A stretch of 64,000 bases of DNA from Igneacidithiobacillus sp041146875 (GCF_041146875.1 NZ_JBFRXP010000002.1:1-64000), one strand, 5' to 3'. Positions 8,521 to 17,664 are shown, counted from the first letter of the stretch. The notes: generated from the letters alone by a model not told the origin. Program-made: numbers and translations.

Positions 8521-9552
8521 TCAGTCAACGCCCTTTTGGCTGAGTTGAAAATTTCCCAGTTGTAGTCTACGTAGGCTATGCACATAGCCGGCGGTGTCGT
8601 CGGTGCTCGCCAGTGGCCCAATCTTAACGGCATATCCTTGCGCGGCGGGGACCAAATGCGCAGTGGTGATGCCAAAGGCATGCAATTTTTGCTCTTCATG
8701 GCGTGCCTGTGGTAGTTCCATGGGCTCGGCGCTAATCAAGTAAATGACGTCTTCCAGTTGTGGGGCTGTGAATACTGGCTGGGCCTGCGATGCAATCGGT
8801 GCCGCTCGGCGTGGTGCAGGCCTTGGCTGTGCCGCGACCGGTTGTGCTGGCGGCGCGCCGAAGGCGTTGGCAACCACGGAGCGCAGTTGTGCGCGGGAAT
8901 GCTGCTGTATCTCAGGAATTGCTGCCGTTGTCGTGGGTGTTTGGCCAGGCACGGTTGGCTGGATATTTTGCACTGGAACCAACTGCTGGAATAACGGTGA
9001 GCGATAGGGTGCCGGCGCGCCACTTTGCACGGCCTGAATGCGCACTTGGCTCGTGCCCTGATTGACGATCCCCAAGGCGCGAGCGCTACCAATCGACAGA
9101 TCCATGATGCGCCCGGAGACGAAGGGGCCGCGATCATTTACCAAGACGAGAATGCTGCGGCCATTTTGTAAATTGGTGACGCGGACGCAAGTGGGGAGGG
9201 GTAGCACGCGGCTTGCCGCCGTCAGGCGGTTATCGTGAAAAGTGGTGCCCATGGCGGTCACGTGACTGGAGGACGCGATGTTGTACCAGGAAGCAATGCC
9301 TGTTTGCGCGTAACCTTGCGCACTTGGCAATGGGTGGTACCACTGTCCATTGATCTCGTAAGGCTGGTTGTAGGCCGCCTGCAGGTTGGGAGACGGGGCA
9401 TAACAGGTGGTACCCGTAGAATACGCCACTCCCGGGCTAGGACTGCGTACTGAAGGCGATGGTGTGGATACGCTGGCACAACCGGCCAAGGTGGCGAGTC
9501 CCGCAGCAACGCAAGACCAGCGCAGTAGGCTATTGAGTGCCGATTCCTGCAT
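8521..9552 (-). CDS. rlpA: RlpA septal-ring lipoprotein, lytic transglycosylase
   Basis: An outer-membrane lipoprotein of 343 residues. In studied bacteria RlpA cleaves glycan strands that lack stem peptides at the division site. A lipobox (LAGC, Cys near residue 25) follows a short signal. The double-psi beta-barrel domain includes GIASWY and NDRGPFVSGRIMDLS, with the conserved Asp that acts as catalyst. A proline- and alanine-rich linker (about 205-265) leads to a C-terminal SPOR domain (about 268-340) that binds denuded peptidoglycan. The domain order is canonical. Confidence 0.9.
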   Translation of the reverse strand: MQESALNSLLRWSCVAAGLATLAGCASVSTPSPSVRSPSPGVAYSTGTTCYAPSPNLQAAYNQPYEINGQWYHPLPSAQGYAQTGIASWYNIASSSHVTAMGTTFHDNRLTAASRVLPLPTCVRVTNLQNGRSILVLVNDRGPFVSGRIMDLSIGSARALGIVNQGTSQVRIQAVQSGAPAPYRSPLFQQLVPVQNIQPTVPGQTPTTTAAIPEIQQHSRAQLRSVVANAFGAPPAQPVAAQPRPAPRRAAPIASQAQPVFTAPQLEDVIYLISAEPMELPQARHEEQKLHAFGITTAHLVPAAQGYAVKIGPLASTDDTAGYVHSLRRLQLGNFQLSQKGVD

Positions 9553-9676
9553 GAGTCTGGCTACCCCCGTTCCAAATGGCGATCTACCGCGCAGGAGTGA
9601 TATGAAACACTACGCGAGGTGTTGATCTTAGTCCAATGAAAGATAGAAGAAAAAGATGGTTTTGCCAAGTGTTGCG

Positions 9677-10180
9677 CTACCCTTCTCCCTTCCAGATTTT
9701 TTGCCGACTCTGTAGCCAGCTTTGCATGGTATGTAGGTCCCGCCGCAGCAGACTGGCCATGATCGCAAGGGAAAAACATAGAACCCCCAGAGCCGTCCAC
9801 CACAGAAACGTGGGCATGCCAAAGATCATGTTGACGAGAAAAACACCCAGTATCGGCCCGAAGAGAAACAAACTCAGCATCCATTCGCGCCGAAGTAGTT
9901 CTATGCTCGCCCCGAGACGATCCAGTCGGAGGGGGTGGGGGATACCATCAGTGGTTTTCAGTGCGATGATTTCGTTGCGGTGCAATAAGACTTCGCAGTT
10001 TTCATGGTCAGCTGTTCGTCGCGAGGAGGGCACCTGTAGCGCCATCTCTTTCTCATTAATGGCTACCCTCGCCCAGCGTAGGGGTCCGGGGCCGGCAACG
10101 ACGATGCCCTGTCGTTGCCAAAGCGGAACGGATTTACGCCAAATAAGATCCCCTTGCAGCCATTCGCTATCCTTTCCCAA
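9677..10180 (-). CDS. Hypothetical membrane protein with two helices
   Basis: Not recognised; 167 residues. A polar N-terminal half (about 1-95) is followed by two adjacent hydrophobic segments (about 99-118 and 123-142: LSLFLFGPILGVFLVN and LWWTALGVLCFSLAIMA), then a basic C-terminus. The start is a TTG 14 bases after the stop of the upstream lipoprotein gene, with AAGGA upstream, so it is probably cotranscribed with it. The opposite strand also has a long frame, but that one lacks protein-like character and membrane segments. Confidence 0.5.
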   Translation of the reverse strand: MGKDSEWLQGDLIWRKSVPLWQRQGIVVAGPGPLRWARVAINEKEMALQVPSSRRTADHENCEVLLHRNEIIALKTTDGIPHPLRLDRLGASIELLRREWMLSLFLFGPILGVFLVNMIFGMPTFLWWTALGVLCFSLAIMASLLRRDLHTMQSWLQSRQKIWKGEG

Positions 10181-10194
10181 AGTGCAGCTTGTCC

Positions 10195-10575
10195 TTAGTT
10201 AGGCGAACAGGTATAGCCGGGAGGGCAGCTAGGTGGCGTTTGATACTGTGGCGCCGTAGGGGTACAGGTATATCCTGGGGGGCATGGCACACTATTGGCC
10301 GGCGGCGCGTAATACCCAGGTTGCGGTGCTTGCGGGTACTGTTGCTCCTGCGACCTCGAGATGCCGTAGCCAGCCAAGCCGCCAAGGCCCGCACCAATGG
10401 CAGCTCCGGCCAAGGGTGAACCCGTCTGATTGCCAATGACCGCACCAGCGATTGTACCCAAGAGCGCGCCACCAGTGGCGTTAGCCGTGGTTCCGTTACT
10501 GGCGTACGGATTATTGGCACAACCCGCCAAGACGACGGGAACAAATGCTATAGCTATCCAACGCTTTGTTGACAT
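10195..10575 (-). CDS. Glycine-zipper lipoprotein with two CPPGYTC motifs
   Basis: A predicted outer-membrane lipoprotein of 126 residues. The lipobox VLAGC lies near residue 19. A glycine-zipper segment (ALLGTIAGAVIGNQTG then GAAIGAGLGGLAGYGI) occupies about 35-72, as in the 17-kDa/OmpA-like glycine-zipper family. The tail is Pro/Gln/Tyr-rich and contains CPPGYTC twice, giving four cysteines that could form disulfides in the envelope. ATG at 10575 has AGAGGGGAG upstream; the frame extends further but without a signal peptide. It diverges from the next lipoprotein gene. Role unknown. Confidence 0.75.
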   Translation of the reverse strand: MSTKRWIAIAFVPVVLAGCANNPYASNGTTANATGGALLGTIAGAVIGNQTGSPLAGAAIGAGLGGLAGYGISRSQEQQYPQAPQPGYYAPPANSVPCPPGYTCTPTAPQYQTPPSCPPGYTCSPN

Positions 10576-10711
10576 TGATAACTCCCCTCTATCCATACTA
10601 TAAGGATTAGCTTTATACAACTTCCGTATGATAGCATTTATAGCGTAGTGCAAGTATATGCCCTGTTATTGTCTGAGGCTTGCAGAGACCCCGTAAAAAG
10701 AGGATAACTCC

Positions 10712-11104
10712 ATGAAAAAGAATGTGATAATGATGGCGTTGTTGCTCGGAGTGACAGGCTCGTTAAGCGCCTGTAGTTCCACTGTTGCGCCCCAAATCAA
10801 TCCAGTACCCTATTATACCTATTATCCGGCATCCCTGGCCACGGTTGTGAATGCTACGGAAAGAGCTTTGCCCGCGGCGGGTATGCGCTTTACCGGCACG
10901 AAAACCGTGAATCCCCAGACGGTGGAGCTACGTGGATTTACCGCTGGCGGGGATGCAATTTTGATTACTTTGCATGGGGTTGGAGCGTCCGTTACAAAAT
11001 TTGACGCGCGGATTGGGTTGTATGGACACCTGCGCGATGTGCAGGAGATAGAGCACTGGGTCGGTCAATACGTCGGGCAATCGATGCCGGCTCCTGCTTC
11101 TTGA
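10712..11104 (+). CDS. Hypothetical lipoprotein
   Basis: 130 residues with a signal peptide and lipobox LSAC (Cys at about 21). The mature part is a small alpha/beta domain reminiscent of DUF3568-type lipoproteins (VNATERALPAAGMRFTGTKT...), with no catalytic motif. AAGAGGATAACTCC precedes ATG. Its stop overlaps the start of the GTPase gene by one base (TGATG), so the two are translationally coupled and probably act in the same process. Function unknown. Confidence 0.65.
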   Translation: MKKNVIMMALLLGVTGSLSACSSTVAPQINPVPYYTYYPASLATVVNATERALPAAGMRFTGTKTVNPQTVELRGFTAGGDAILITLHGVGASVTKFDARIGLYGHLRDVQEIEHWVGQYVGQSMPAPAS

Positions 11105-11739
11105 TGACGAGTACTGATACAGACCCGTCTCTGCCATTAGCACCGCGCAAGACAAGAAAGATTTTGATTGCCGGTCATGTCGGAGCGGGAAAGACTACGG
11201 TACTGCAAACGCTGTTCGGTGATCAGGCGCTTACCACCGACGCGCGTTACAGTGAGGCCGTAATGAGCGGCAAAACGAGCACCACCGTTGCCATGGACTA
11301 TGGCGTGATCGATTGCCCAGCGAGTAATGACCGACTACACATTTATGCAATCCCTGGGCAAGAGCGTTTCCAGTTCATGTGGGAAATCCTCAGCAAGAAT
11401 GCAGCGGGGATTCTTCTGTTGATGGATGCACGTATTTCCAAGCCTCTGCAGGCAATCCACCTCTATTTGGATCGTATCCTACCCTATCTTCACCAACCCG
11501 CGGGGGTCGTTGCGCTCAATAAACTTTCTAACGCGGAGCGCGGCCAGCTTCATCTGCCAGCCTATCTTCGCCACGGCGACCTCCGTTTGCGCCTCACTAC
11601 TACCGACGTGCGTAACCAGGAGGAAGTGCTCACCCTATTGCGTCTCCTCATCGGCGAAATCGGCCAGAGGAATGCTATGCATGATGAGCTTTCCTTAGGG
11701 GGTATCCGCAGTGAGGCGCCAAAACCCTCTCCGCGGTAA
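11104..11739 (+). CDS. Small GTPase, CvnD/MglA-like (COG2229 type)
   Basis: A cytoplasmic Ras-like GTPase of about 211 residues. The P-loop is GHVGAGKTT (about 24-32), switch I region TTVAMDYG, Walker B/G3 PGQERF, and G4 NKLS, where the usual Asp of NKxD is replaced by Ser. TTVAMDYG followed by PGQERFQFMW matches the family that includes actinobacterial CvnD and relatives of MglA. Those normally work with roadblock/LC7 partner proteins, none of which is seen here. Start ATG 11104 overlaps the lipoprotein stop; a TTG three bases upstream is also possible. It probably couples a cell-pole or envelope signal to the following TPR membrane protein, but that is inference. Confidence 0.75.
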   Translation: MTSTDTDPSLPLAPRKTRKILIAGHVGAGKTTVLQTLFGDQALTTDARYSEAVMSGKTSTTVAMDYGVIDCPASNDRLHIYAIPGQERFQFMWEILSKNAAGILLLMDARISKPLQAIHLYLDRILPYLHQPAGVVALNKLSNAERGQLHLPAYLRHGDLRLRLTTTDVRNQEEVLTLLRLLIGEIGQRNAMHDELSLGGIRSEAPKPSPR

Positions 11740-11796
11740 AATTTTTGTTTTCGACTAAGTGTCCGGGTATGCAGAGGCAAGTCAGGAGCGTGATCC

Positions 11797-12705
11797 GTGC
11801 AGGGTTTGATGCTGATCCTGGAAATTGTGGTGGTGGCTTTGATCGCCATCGAGGTATACATCCGTTTTACTGGGCGACGCAAAGGCAAGAAGCTTGTGCG
11901 CGAGCCGGAGCCGCCCCCGGTTTCTACCGAAGCTGGGCAAGTAGCTTCCGCCCCGGTTCCAACGACTCCAAGAGCCGTGCAGGGGCAAGTGGTACAAGAG
12001 GAGGCCCTCAGCGGGGAAGACCTGCTGCGGGAAGCCGATATTTACATGCAGTATGGCCATTACTCCCAGGCAGCAACCGTTCTGCGCTGGTATGTGGATC
12101 TGCAGCCCGGTGATGGTCGCGCCATTAACCAATTGCTTGACGCCTATCTCGCCCTAGAGGAGCTGAATGCCTATGCACAGCTTCTGGACAGTCTTGGTGA
12201 GGCGGGAGCTGCACCTGGTGACCAGGCGTGGTGGAAACAACGTGTTGGCGAAGGTTTGCGTCGCGACCCCGGAAACCTGGAGTTGCTCGTGCTGGCGGAA
12301 AAGATGGGTATGCCTATTCCCTCTCCGGAAGCGGAGTTGCAGGAACCAATGACTGCGGCCAAGGCGCTGGCATTAGTGTCGCGTAATTCTGATCCTCAGT
12401 ATGGCATTGCCATACTTCATGCAGCGATTCTGGAAGAACCGCTACGCTTGCCGCTCTATGCGGAACTATTGCGAATTACCCACAATCAACGAGATATTGA
12501 GCGCTACATCAATGCCCTGATCCTGATGAACTTGGCTCTTGGTGATGGTGGCGGCAGTATTCGTGAGCGTATGTTGCGTGCGGGCATGAACCTTGGTCCC
12601 CATCCTCTTTGGGAGCGTCTTGCTGTCGATGGCAGAGACCCTGCCGCGTTACGGCGATTCGCATCTGAGCGTAATCTCAAGCTATCTACGAAGCTGCCAG
12701 AATAA
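11797..12705 (+). CDS. FimV-like TPR membrane protein
   Basis: 302 residues: one N-terminal membrane helix (about 5-22, LILEIVVVALIAIEVYIRF), a Pro-rich linker (35-65), then helical repeats. EADIYMQYGHYSQAATVLRW is very like the TPR-type segment of FimV, and a second similar block lies near residues 185-245. The C-terminus (HPLWERLAVDGRDPAALRRF) is a short helical cap. The start is GTG at 11797, with ATG 11809 as alternative. It follows the small GTPase gene by 57 bases on the same strand. FimV proteins organise cell poles and type IV pili, so a polarity role with the GTPase is plausible. Confidence 0.65.
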   Translation: MQGLMLILEIVVVALIAIEVYIRFTGRRKGKKLVREPEPPPVSTEAGQVASAPVPTTPRAVQGQVVQEEALSGEDLLREADIYMQYGHYSQAATVLRWYVDLQPGDGRAINQLLDAYLALEELNAYAQLLDSLGEAGAAPGDQAWWKQRVGEGLRRDPGNLELLVLAEKMGMPIPSPEAELQEPMTAAKALALVSRNSDPQYGIAILHAAILEEPLRLPLYAELLRITHNQRDIERYINALILMNLALGDGGGSIRERMLRAGMNLGPHPLWERLAVDGRDPAALRRFASERNLKLSTKLPE

Positions 12706-14292
12706 CTAGATCTTGGCGCTTAGCACCGGGTTGTCGAAGTGTTGTTCATAGACGTGAATCTGGCGCAGGGGTGCGGATTGCTCAAAATTGCGGATTACTT
12801 CCAGCACATCATGGTCGATGAAGGCAACCTGCGCGCCATCCAGGGTGATGCTGCTGCCGTTGGGCAGGGAGTCCAGCAGGCGTGCCAAGCGCGCCTTGTT
12901 CACGAAGGTCAGTTCCCGCTTGAAGCATAGCAAGTAGTTACCGGGGCCTTCTTGGCGTAGCTCCAACGCACTGTGATAATTTGCACGCAGCACGAAAAAT
13001 AAACCGACAACAAGCCCCACGCCCACACCAATCAACAGATCAGTAAAGAGCACGGCAACAATGGTAATCACGAAGGGCAGGTATTGTGTCTTGCCCAGGT
13101 GGAACATGTGTCGAAAGACGCGCGGATGCGCGAGCTTGAAACCAACGACAATGAGTACGGTAGCGAGACTGGCTAGGGGGATCAGGTTCAAAGCACGCGC
13201 TAAAAAGATCACTGCAATCAGTAGGAAGATCCCGTGCAGAAAGGCCGAAGCCTTGGTGCGACCACCTGCGGTGATGTTGGCACTGCTGCGGACAATGACC
13301 GCGGTAACCGGCAGTCCGCCAATGACACCGCTGACCAGATTGGCGACACCTTGACCGATCAATTCACCATCCAACGGAGTGCGGCGCTTGAAGGGATCAA
13401 GCTTGTCGGCGGCCTCGATAGAGAGCAGGCTCTCGAGGCTAGCCACAATGGCTATGGTCACACCTACAACCCATACTTCTTGATTACTAAGGGCCCTCCA
13501 ATCCGGGAACTGAAACAGCCTGCCGACATCTTCGATGGAGTGAATGACGGGTAATTGCACCAGACTATCGGCAGAGAGATGCAGGATCGGTAAAAATTGC
13601 GAAAAACCAAGGTTGAGTAAGGTCCCCGCCAGCACCGCGACCAGCGGGCCAGAAAACCAGTTCTGGCGCTTTAGGGCAGGTGTCACATCCCAGACAATCA
13701 GAATGCCCAGGCAAAGCAGGCTGATCAACAGCGCACCCCACTCCACGTGTGCCAAGGCCGCGTAGATACCGGAGAAGGTATTGTCGGTCGTGCCGCTGGC
13801 AAATTCCTGACTACCGAATTGGCCAAGATCGAAGCCCACCGCGTAGGGAAACTGCTTCATGATGAGGATGATACCAATGGCTGCGAGCATGCCCTCGATA
13901 ACCGCTGACGGAAAAAAGTAGGCAATACTACCTGCACGCAAAAAACCCAGTAGCAGCTGAATGGCACCGGCGATGACTACCGCCAGCAAAAAGGCCGAAA
14001 AACTATGCAAATCCTGGAGCGCGACAAGAATGATGGCGGTGAGTCCGGCGGCCGGGCCGCTGACCGAGAGGGCCGAGCGGCTGAAAAATGGCACCACAAT
14101 CCCGCCAACGATGCCAGCCAAAACGCCCGCTAACAATGGCGCACCCGACGCCAGTGCGACGCCTAGGCACAACGGGATTGCCACCAAGGCGACGACCAGC
14201 GCGGCGGGGATGTCATGACGCAGGTTGCGCAAGGGCGAGAGAGATGACGCTACGCTGTCGCCAGCGCTGCTGGCAGACGGATCTACAGGCAT
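12706..14292 (-). CDS. SulP-family inorganic anion transporter
   Basis: An inner-membrane transporter of 528 residues for sulfate, bicarbonate or a similar anion. The N-terminal HDIPAALVVALVAIPLCLG is the SulP signature region, followed by about 10-12 helices and a short STAS-like cytoplasmic tail (about 430-528). The frame stays open to 14493, but that extension runs through the metE terminator. ATG 14292 has a GGGAG RBS eight bases upstream and is chosen. A possible promoter lies before it on the minus strand: TTGGAA (14347-14352), 17-base spacer, TAGTCT (14324-14329). Substrate unresolved. Confidence 0.85.
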   Translation of the reverse strand: MPVDPSASSAGDSVASSLSPLRNLRHDIPAALVVALVAIPLCLGVALASGAPLLAGVLAGIVGGIVVPFFSRSALSVSGPAAGLTAIILVALQDLHSFSAFLLAVVIAGAIQLLLGFLRAGSIAYFFPSAVIEGMLAAIGIILIMKQFPYAVGFDLGQFGSQEFASGTTDNTFSGIYAALAHVEWGALLISLLCLGILIVWDVTPALKRQNWFSGPLVAVLAGTLLNLGFSQFLPILHLSADSLVQLPVIHSIEDVGRLFQFPDWRALSNQEVWVVGVTIAIVASLESLLSIEAADKLDPFKRRTPLDGELIGQGVANLVSGVIGGLPVTAVIVRSSANITAGGRTKASAFLHGIFLLIAVIFLARALNLIPLASLATVLIVVGFKLAHPRVFRHMFHLGKTQYLPFVITIVAVLFTDLLIGVGVGLVVGLFFVLRANYHSALELRQEGPGNYLLCFKRELTFVNKARLARLLDSLPNGSSITLDGAQVAFIDHDVLEVIRNFEQSAPLRQIHVYEQHFDNPVLSAKI

Positions 14293-14371
14293 GATTTTCG
14301 CTCCCATTTTGGTTTCGTTGGTTAGACTAGACGATTGCACGTCCGGTTCCAAGGCACCAGTTCCACGGCAT

Positions 14372-14394
14372 AAAAAACCCCCGCAGGGCGGGGG
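14372..14394 (-). terminator. Rho-independent terminator after metE
   Basis: Read on the minus strand, CCCCCGC and GCGGGGG form a 7-bp GC-only stem with a 3-base loop (14378-14394), followed by six T. It lies 27 bases past the metE stop and ends the metX-to-metE run before the sulP start. Confidence 0.9.
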
Positions 14395-14420
14395 TGATTT
14401 TGCTATTTGTGGCTTTGGGG

Positions 14421-16769
14421 TCAGGCTAAACGCTGGCGAATTTCCTTGGTCGCCTTGACCATGTTCTCCAGCGCCGGGGTGACCTCGGCCCACTTCCGGG
14501 TTTTGAGGCCGCAGTCGGGGTTGATCCAGAGCCGTTCGGCTGGCACTACCTTGGCGGCTTTCTCCATGAGCTGCACCATCTCTTCCACGCTCGGAACGCG
14601 CGGGGAGTGGATGTCATAGACGCCCGGTCCGATTTCGTTGGGGTAGTTGAAGGTGGCGAAGGCGTCCAGCAATTCCATCTGCGAGCGCGAAGTCTCGATG
14701 GTGATAACGTCAGCGTCCATGGCGGCAATGGCCGGCAGGATGTCGTTGAACTCTGAGTAGCACATGTGGGTGTGGATCTGCACGTCATCGGCAGCAATCT
14801 GCGCCGAGATACGGAAGGCACGCGAGGCCCAGGCTAAGTACTTGTCCCAATCCTTGCGCTTGAGGGGCAGACCTTCGCGGTAGGCCGGTTCGTCAATCTG
14901 GATAATGCCAATGCCGGCGTCGATCAGATCTTTGAGCTCATCGCGGATGGCCAGCGCGATCTGCAGTGCGGTGCGCTCGCGCGGCTGATCGTCACGTACG
15001 AAAGACCACTGCAGGATGGTAACTGGACCGGTAAGCATGCCCTTCATCGGCTTGCTGGTAAGAGACTGGGCGTACTTGGCCCATTCCACCGTCATCGCGT
15101 GTGGGCGGGAGACGTCACCAAAAATCAGCGGTGGCTTCACATAGCGCGAGCCATAGCTCTGCACCCAGCCGTGGCGGGTGAAGGCAAAACCAGCCAACTG
15201 TTCACCAAAATACTCCACCATGTCGTTGCGCTCGGGTTCACCGTGCACCGGTACGTCTAGACCCAGGCGCTCCTGCTCCTTCACCACCAACGCCACTTCG
15301 GCCTCCATGGCCTTGTGATAATCGGCATTAGAGAGCTCGCCTTTGCGGTTTTGCAGACGTGCCTTACGGATTTCCGGGGTCTGCGGGAAACTGCCAATGG
15401 TGGTGGTGGGGAAGGGCGGTAGCTTGAAGCGTGCGGCCTGCGCCTTGGCACGTGCCGGGAAGGGGCTGGCACGATGGCCATCATCGTTGCCCAGTTCCTG
15501 CAAGCGGGCGTTGACGGCGGCGTTGTGAATGCGCGGCGAACTCTTGCGCGATGCCACTGCCTTGCGTGCGGTCTCCAGTTCCGTCGCGACTGCTGCGGGG
15601 CCGTCGTTGATGGCGCGCGCCAGCACGTGCAGCTCATCGAGCTTTTGCACGGCGAAGGCGAGCCAGGACTTGAGTTCATCGTCCAGTTCCGCTTCCTGAG
15701 CCAGATCCACCGGGCTGTGCATCAGGCTGCACGAGGCTGCGATCCACAGACGATCGCCCAATGCCTTCTGCGCTGGGGCGAGGAGCTCCAGGGCGGCGTC
15801 GAGGTCGGCGCGCCATACATTGCGGCCATCGACTACGCCCAAGGAGAGGATCTTGTCGGCGGGGTAGTTGGCGAGAAAGGTGTCGTGCTGGGCTGGGGCA
15901 CGGCGCAGATCCAGGTGCAGGCCGGAGACCGGCAGCTTCTGTAGGCGTGCCACATGCTCGGCGACGGACTCGAAGTAGGTTGCGAGCAGAATCTTTGGGG
16001 TTTTGCCTTGGGCCAGTTGGGCGTAGGCGCCATCCAGCGCGCTCAGCCATTCCTGCGGCAGGTCGAGTACCAGTGCGGGCTCATCCATCTGTACCCACTC
16101 GACGCCAGCGGTGGCGAGTTTGGCGAGGATTTCCGCATAGACGGGCAGGATCTTGGGCAACAGGCTCAGGCGGTCAAAACCGCTGTGGCGCGGCGCTTCA
16201 CCATGACCGGCGCAGCCATCGTCGTGGCGATGGCCAGCCTCGCCTTGGGCAGCTCCCGGCTCTTTCTCCTTGCCCAACCACAAATAGGTGAGGGGGCCGA
16301 CCAGTACTGGCTTGGCATTCAGGCCCAGTGCCTGCGCCTCTTTTACCTGGGCAAAAATCCGCTCGCTGCTCAGGCGGAAATCCATACCCTCGTGAAATTC
16401 GGGGACGATGTAGTGGTAGTTGGTATCGAACCACTTGGTCATTTCCATGGCTGGCTGAGTCTTGGAACCACGTGCCATGGCAAAGAAGGTGTCACGGTCG
16501 ACCTCGCCACCGCTAAAGCCGTAGCGCGGTGGAATGGCGCCCAGGGTGCAGCTCATGTCGAGCATCTGGTCGTAGAAGGTGAAATCGCCTACGGGAATCA
16601 GATCGACGCCACAGGTCTGTTGGATGCGCCAGTGGCGCTCGCGCAGTTGCGCGCCCCGCGCCTCCAGCTCGGCGCCGTCGATATCGCCAGACCAATAGGC
16701 CTCAGTGGCCTTTTTTAGCTCGCGCTTGTGGCCAATGCGGGGGAAACCAAGATTGTGCACCCGGGTCAT
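14421..16769 (-). CDS. metE: Cobalamin-independent methionine synthase with His-rich insertion
   Basis: A zinc enzyme that transfers the methyl group of methyl-tetrahydrofolate (triglutamate) to homocysteine, the last step of methionine synthesis. 782 residues against about 753 in E. coli. The N-terminus MTRVHNLGFPRIGHKREL is canonical. The C-terminal barrel keeps the zinc ligands (His and Cys in THMCYSEF, Cys in NPDCGLK). The extra length is mostly one insertion at about residues 168-197 (bases 16179-16268), rich in Gly, His, Asp and Glu. It sits where E. coli MetE has a short turn before FDRLSLL. ATG 16769 has a GAGGAGT RBS; an upstream start at 16820 is less likely. It is the last gene of the methionine cluster. 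Confidence 0.93.
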   Translation of the reverse strand: MTRVHNLGFPRIGHKRELKKATEAYWSGDIDGAELEARGAQLRERHWRIQQTCGVDLIPVGDFTFYDQMLDMSCTLGAIPPRYGFSGGEVDRDTFFAMARGSKTQPAMEMTKWFDTNYHYIVPEFHEGMDFRLSSERIFAQVKEAQALGLNAKPVLVGPLTYLWLGKEKEPGAAQGEAGHRHDDGCAGHGEAPRHSGFDRLSLLPKILPVYAEILAKLATAGVEWVQMDEPALVLDLPQEWLSALDGAYAQLAQGKTPKILLATYFESVAEHVARLQKLPVSGLHLDLRRAPAQHDTFLANYPADKILSLGVVDGRNVWRADLDAALELLAPAQKALGDRLWIAASCSLMHSPVDLAQEAELDDELKSWLAFAVQKLDELHVLARAINDGPAAVATELETARKAVASRKSSPRIHNAAVNARLQELGNDDGHRASPFPARAKAQAARFKLPPFPTTTIGSFPQTPEIRKARLQNRKGELSNADYHKAMEAEVALVVKEQERLGLDVPVHGEPERNDMVEYFGEQLAGFAFTRHGWVQSYGSRYVKPPLIFGDVSRPHAMTVEWAKYAQSLTSKPMKGMLTGPVTILQWSFVRDDQPRERTALQIALAIRDELKDLIDAGIGIIQIDEPAYREGLPLKRKDWDKYLAWASRAFRISAQIAADDVQIHTHMCYSEFNDILPAIAAMDADVITIETSRSQMELLDAFATFNYPNEIGPGVYDIHSPRVPSVEEMVQLMEKAAKVVPAERLWINPDCGLKTRKWAEVTPALENMVKATKEIRQRLA

Positions 16770-16872
16770 GTTATTACTCCTCTGCCAAAATTGCCGCCAT
16801 GATGCCGCGCCAACCGGCATGGCTCAAGTGGGAAATTTTGCGCAAGGGGATGAATCCCCTTCATCGCACGCC

Positions 16873-17664
16873 TCAGTCGAGGCGAAAACCGCGATGCAGA
16901 GCGACAATACCACCGGAAAGGTTATGCACATCGACGCGCGCAAAACCGGCATCTTCCATCATCATGCGGAAGGTCTCCTGGTCGGGAAAGCGACGGATAG
17001 ATTCCACCAAGTACTGGTAGCTGTCGCGATCCTTGGCGACGATCTCGCCAATCTTGGGCAGGATATTGAAGGAGTAGAGGTCGTAGATGCTCTGCAGCCC
17101 CGGCCAGCGTGGGTGCGAGAACTCAAGGATCAACGCCCGCCCACCGACCTTGAGGACGCGATAGATCTCGGCCAAGGCACGCTCGGGGTGCGTCATGTTA
17201 CGGATGCCAAAGGCCAGGGTGACGAGGTCGAACTGCTGGTCGGCGAAGGGTAACTCTTCGGCATTGGCCTCGACAAATTCGACGCCAGCGAGCATACCCT
17301 TGTCGGCCAGGCGCTTTTCGCCCACCGCCAGCATCTCCGGATTAATGTCGGAAACCACGATGCGTCCATTGGGTTGCAGACGCTTGTACATCAGTGCCGC
17401 CAAGTCACCGGTGCCGCCGGCCAGGTCTAGCACCTGCTGCCCCGGACGCGGGCGCGCGAGATCAATGGCGTAGCGCTTCCACAGGCGGTGCACGCCGAGC
17501 GACATGAGATCGTTCATCAAATCGTAGCTGCTGGCGACATTGCTGAACACCCCGCGTACCAGTTTTTCCTTTTCCGCCTCGGGTACTTCCTGATAGCCAA
17601 AATGGGTGGTGGCAGCAGCTTGCTCGTTTTCCGGCAGATCGTGGTCGGTCATCCCTTTCTCCAT
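16873..17664 (-). CDS. ubiE: Ubiquinone/menaquinone C-methyltransferase UbiE
   Basis: An SAM-dependent methyltransferase of the quinone pathway, 263 residues. The SAM-binding motif is LDLAGGTGDLA, and FGIRNMTHPERALAEIYRVLK is the family signature. The N-terminal THFGYQEV is also typical. ATG 17664 overlaps the stop of the upstream GST gene by one base. ATG 17652 has a better RBS (GGAGAAAGGG, formed by the first codons), so either may be used. It supplies quinone for the respiratory chain, including complex I encoded later in the window. Confidence 0.92.
   Translation of the reverse strand: MEKGMTDHDLPENEQAAATTHFGYQEVPEAEKEKLVRGVFSNVASSYDLMNDLMSLGVHRLWKRYAIDLARPRPGQQVLDLAGGTGDLAALMYKRLQPNGRIVVSDINPEMLAVGEKRLADKGMLAGVEFVEANAEELPFADQQFDLVTLAFGIRNMTHPERALAEIYRVLKVGGRALILEFSHPRWPGLQSIYDLYSFNILPKIGEIVAKDRDSYQYLVESIRRFPDQETFRMMMEDAGFARVDVHNLSGGIVALHRGFRLD

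Noticed and set aside
9636..10202. 188-codon plus-strand frame opposite the two-helix membrane protein
   Set aside because: Arg/Ser-rich and not protein-like, whereas the minus frame has two clean membrane helices and an operon setting.
14293..14493. Longer N-terminus for the SulP transporter
   Set aside because: The extension would translate the metE terminator and lacks family sequence; an RBS precedes 14292.
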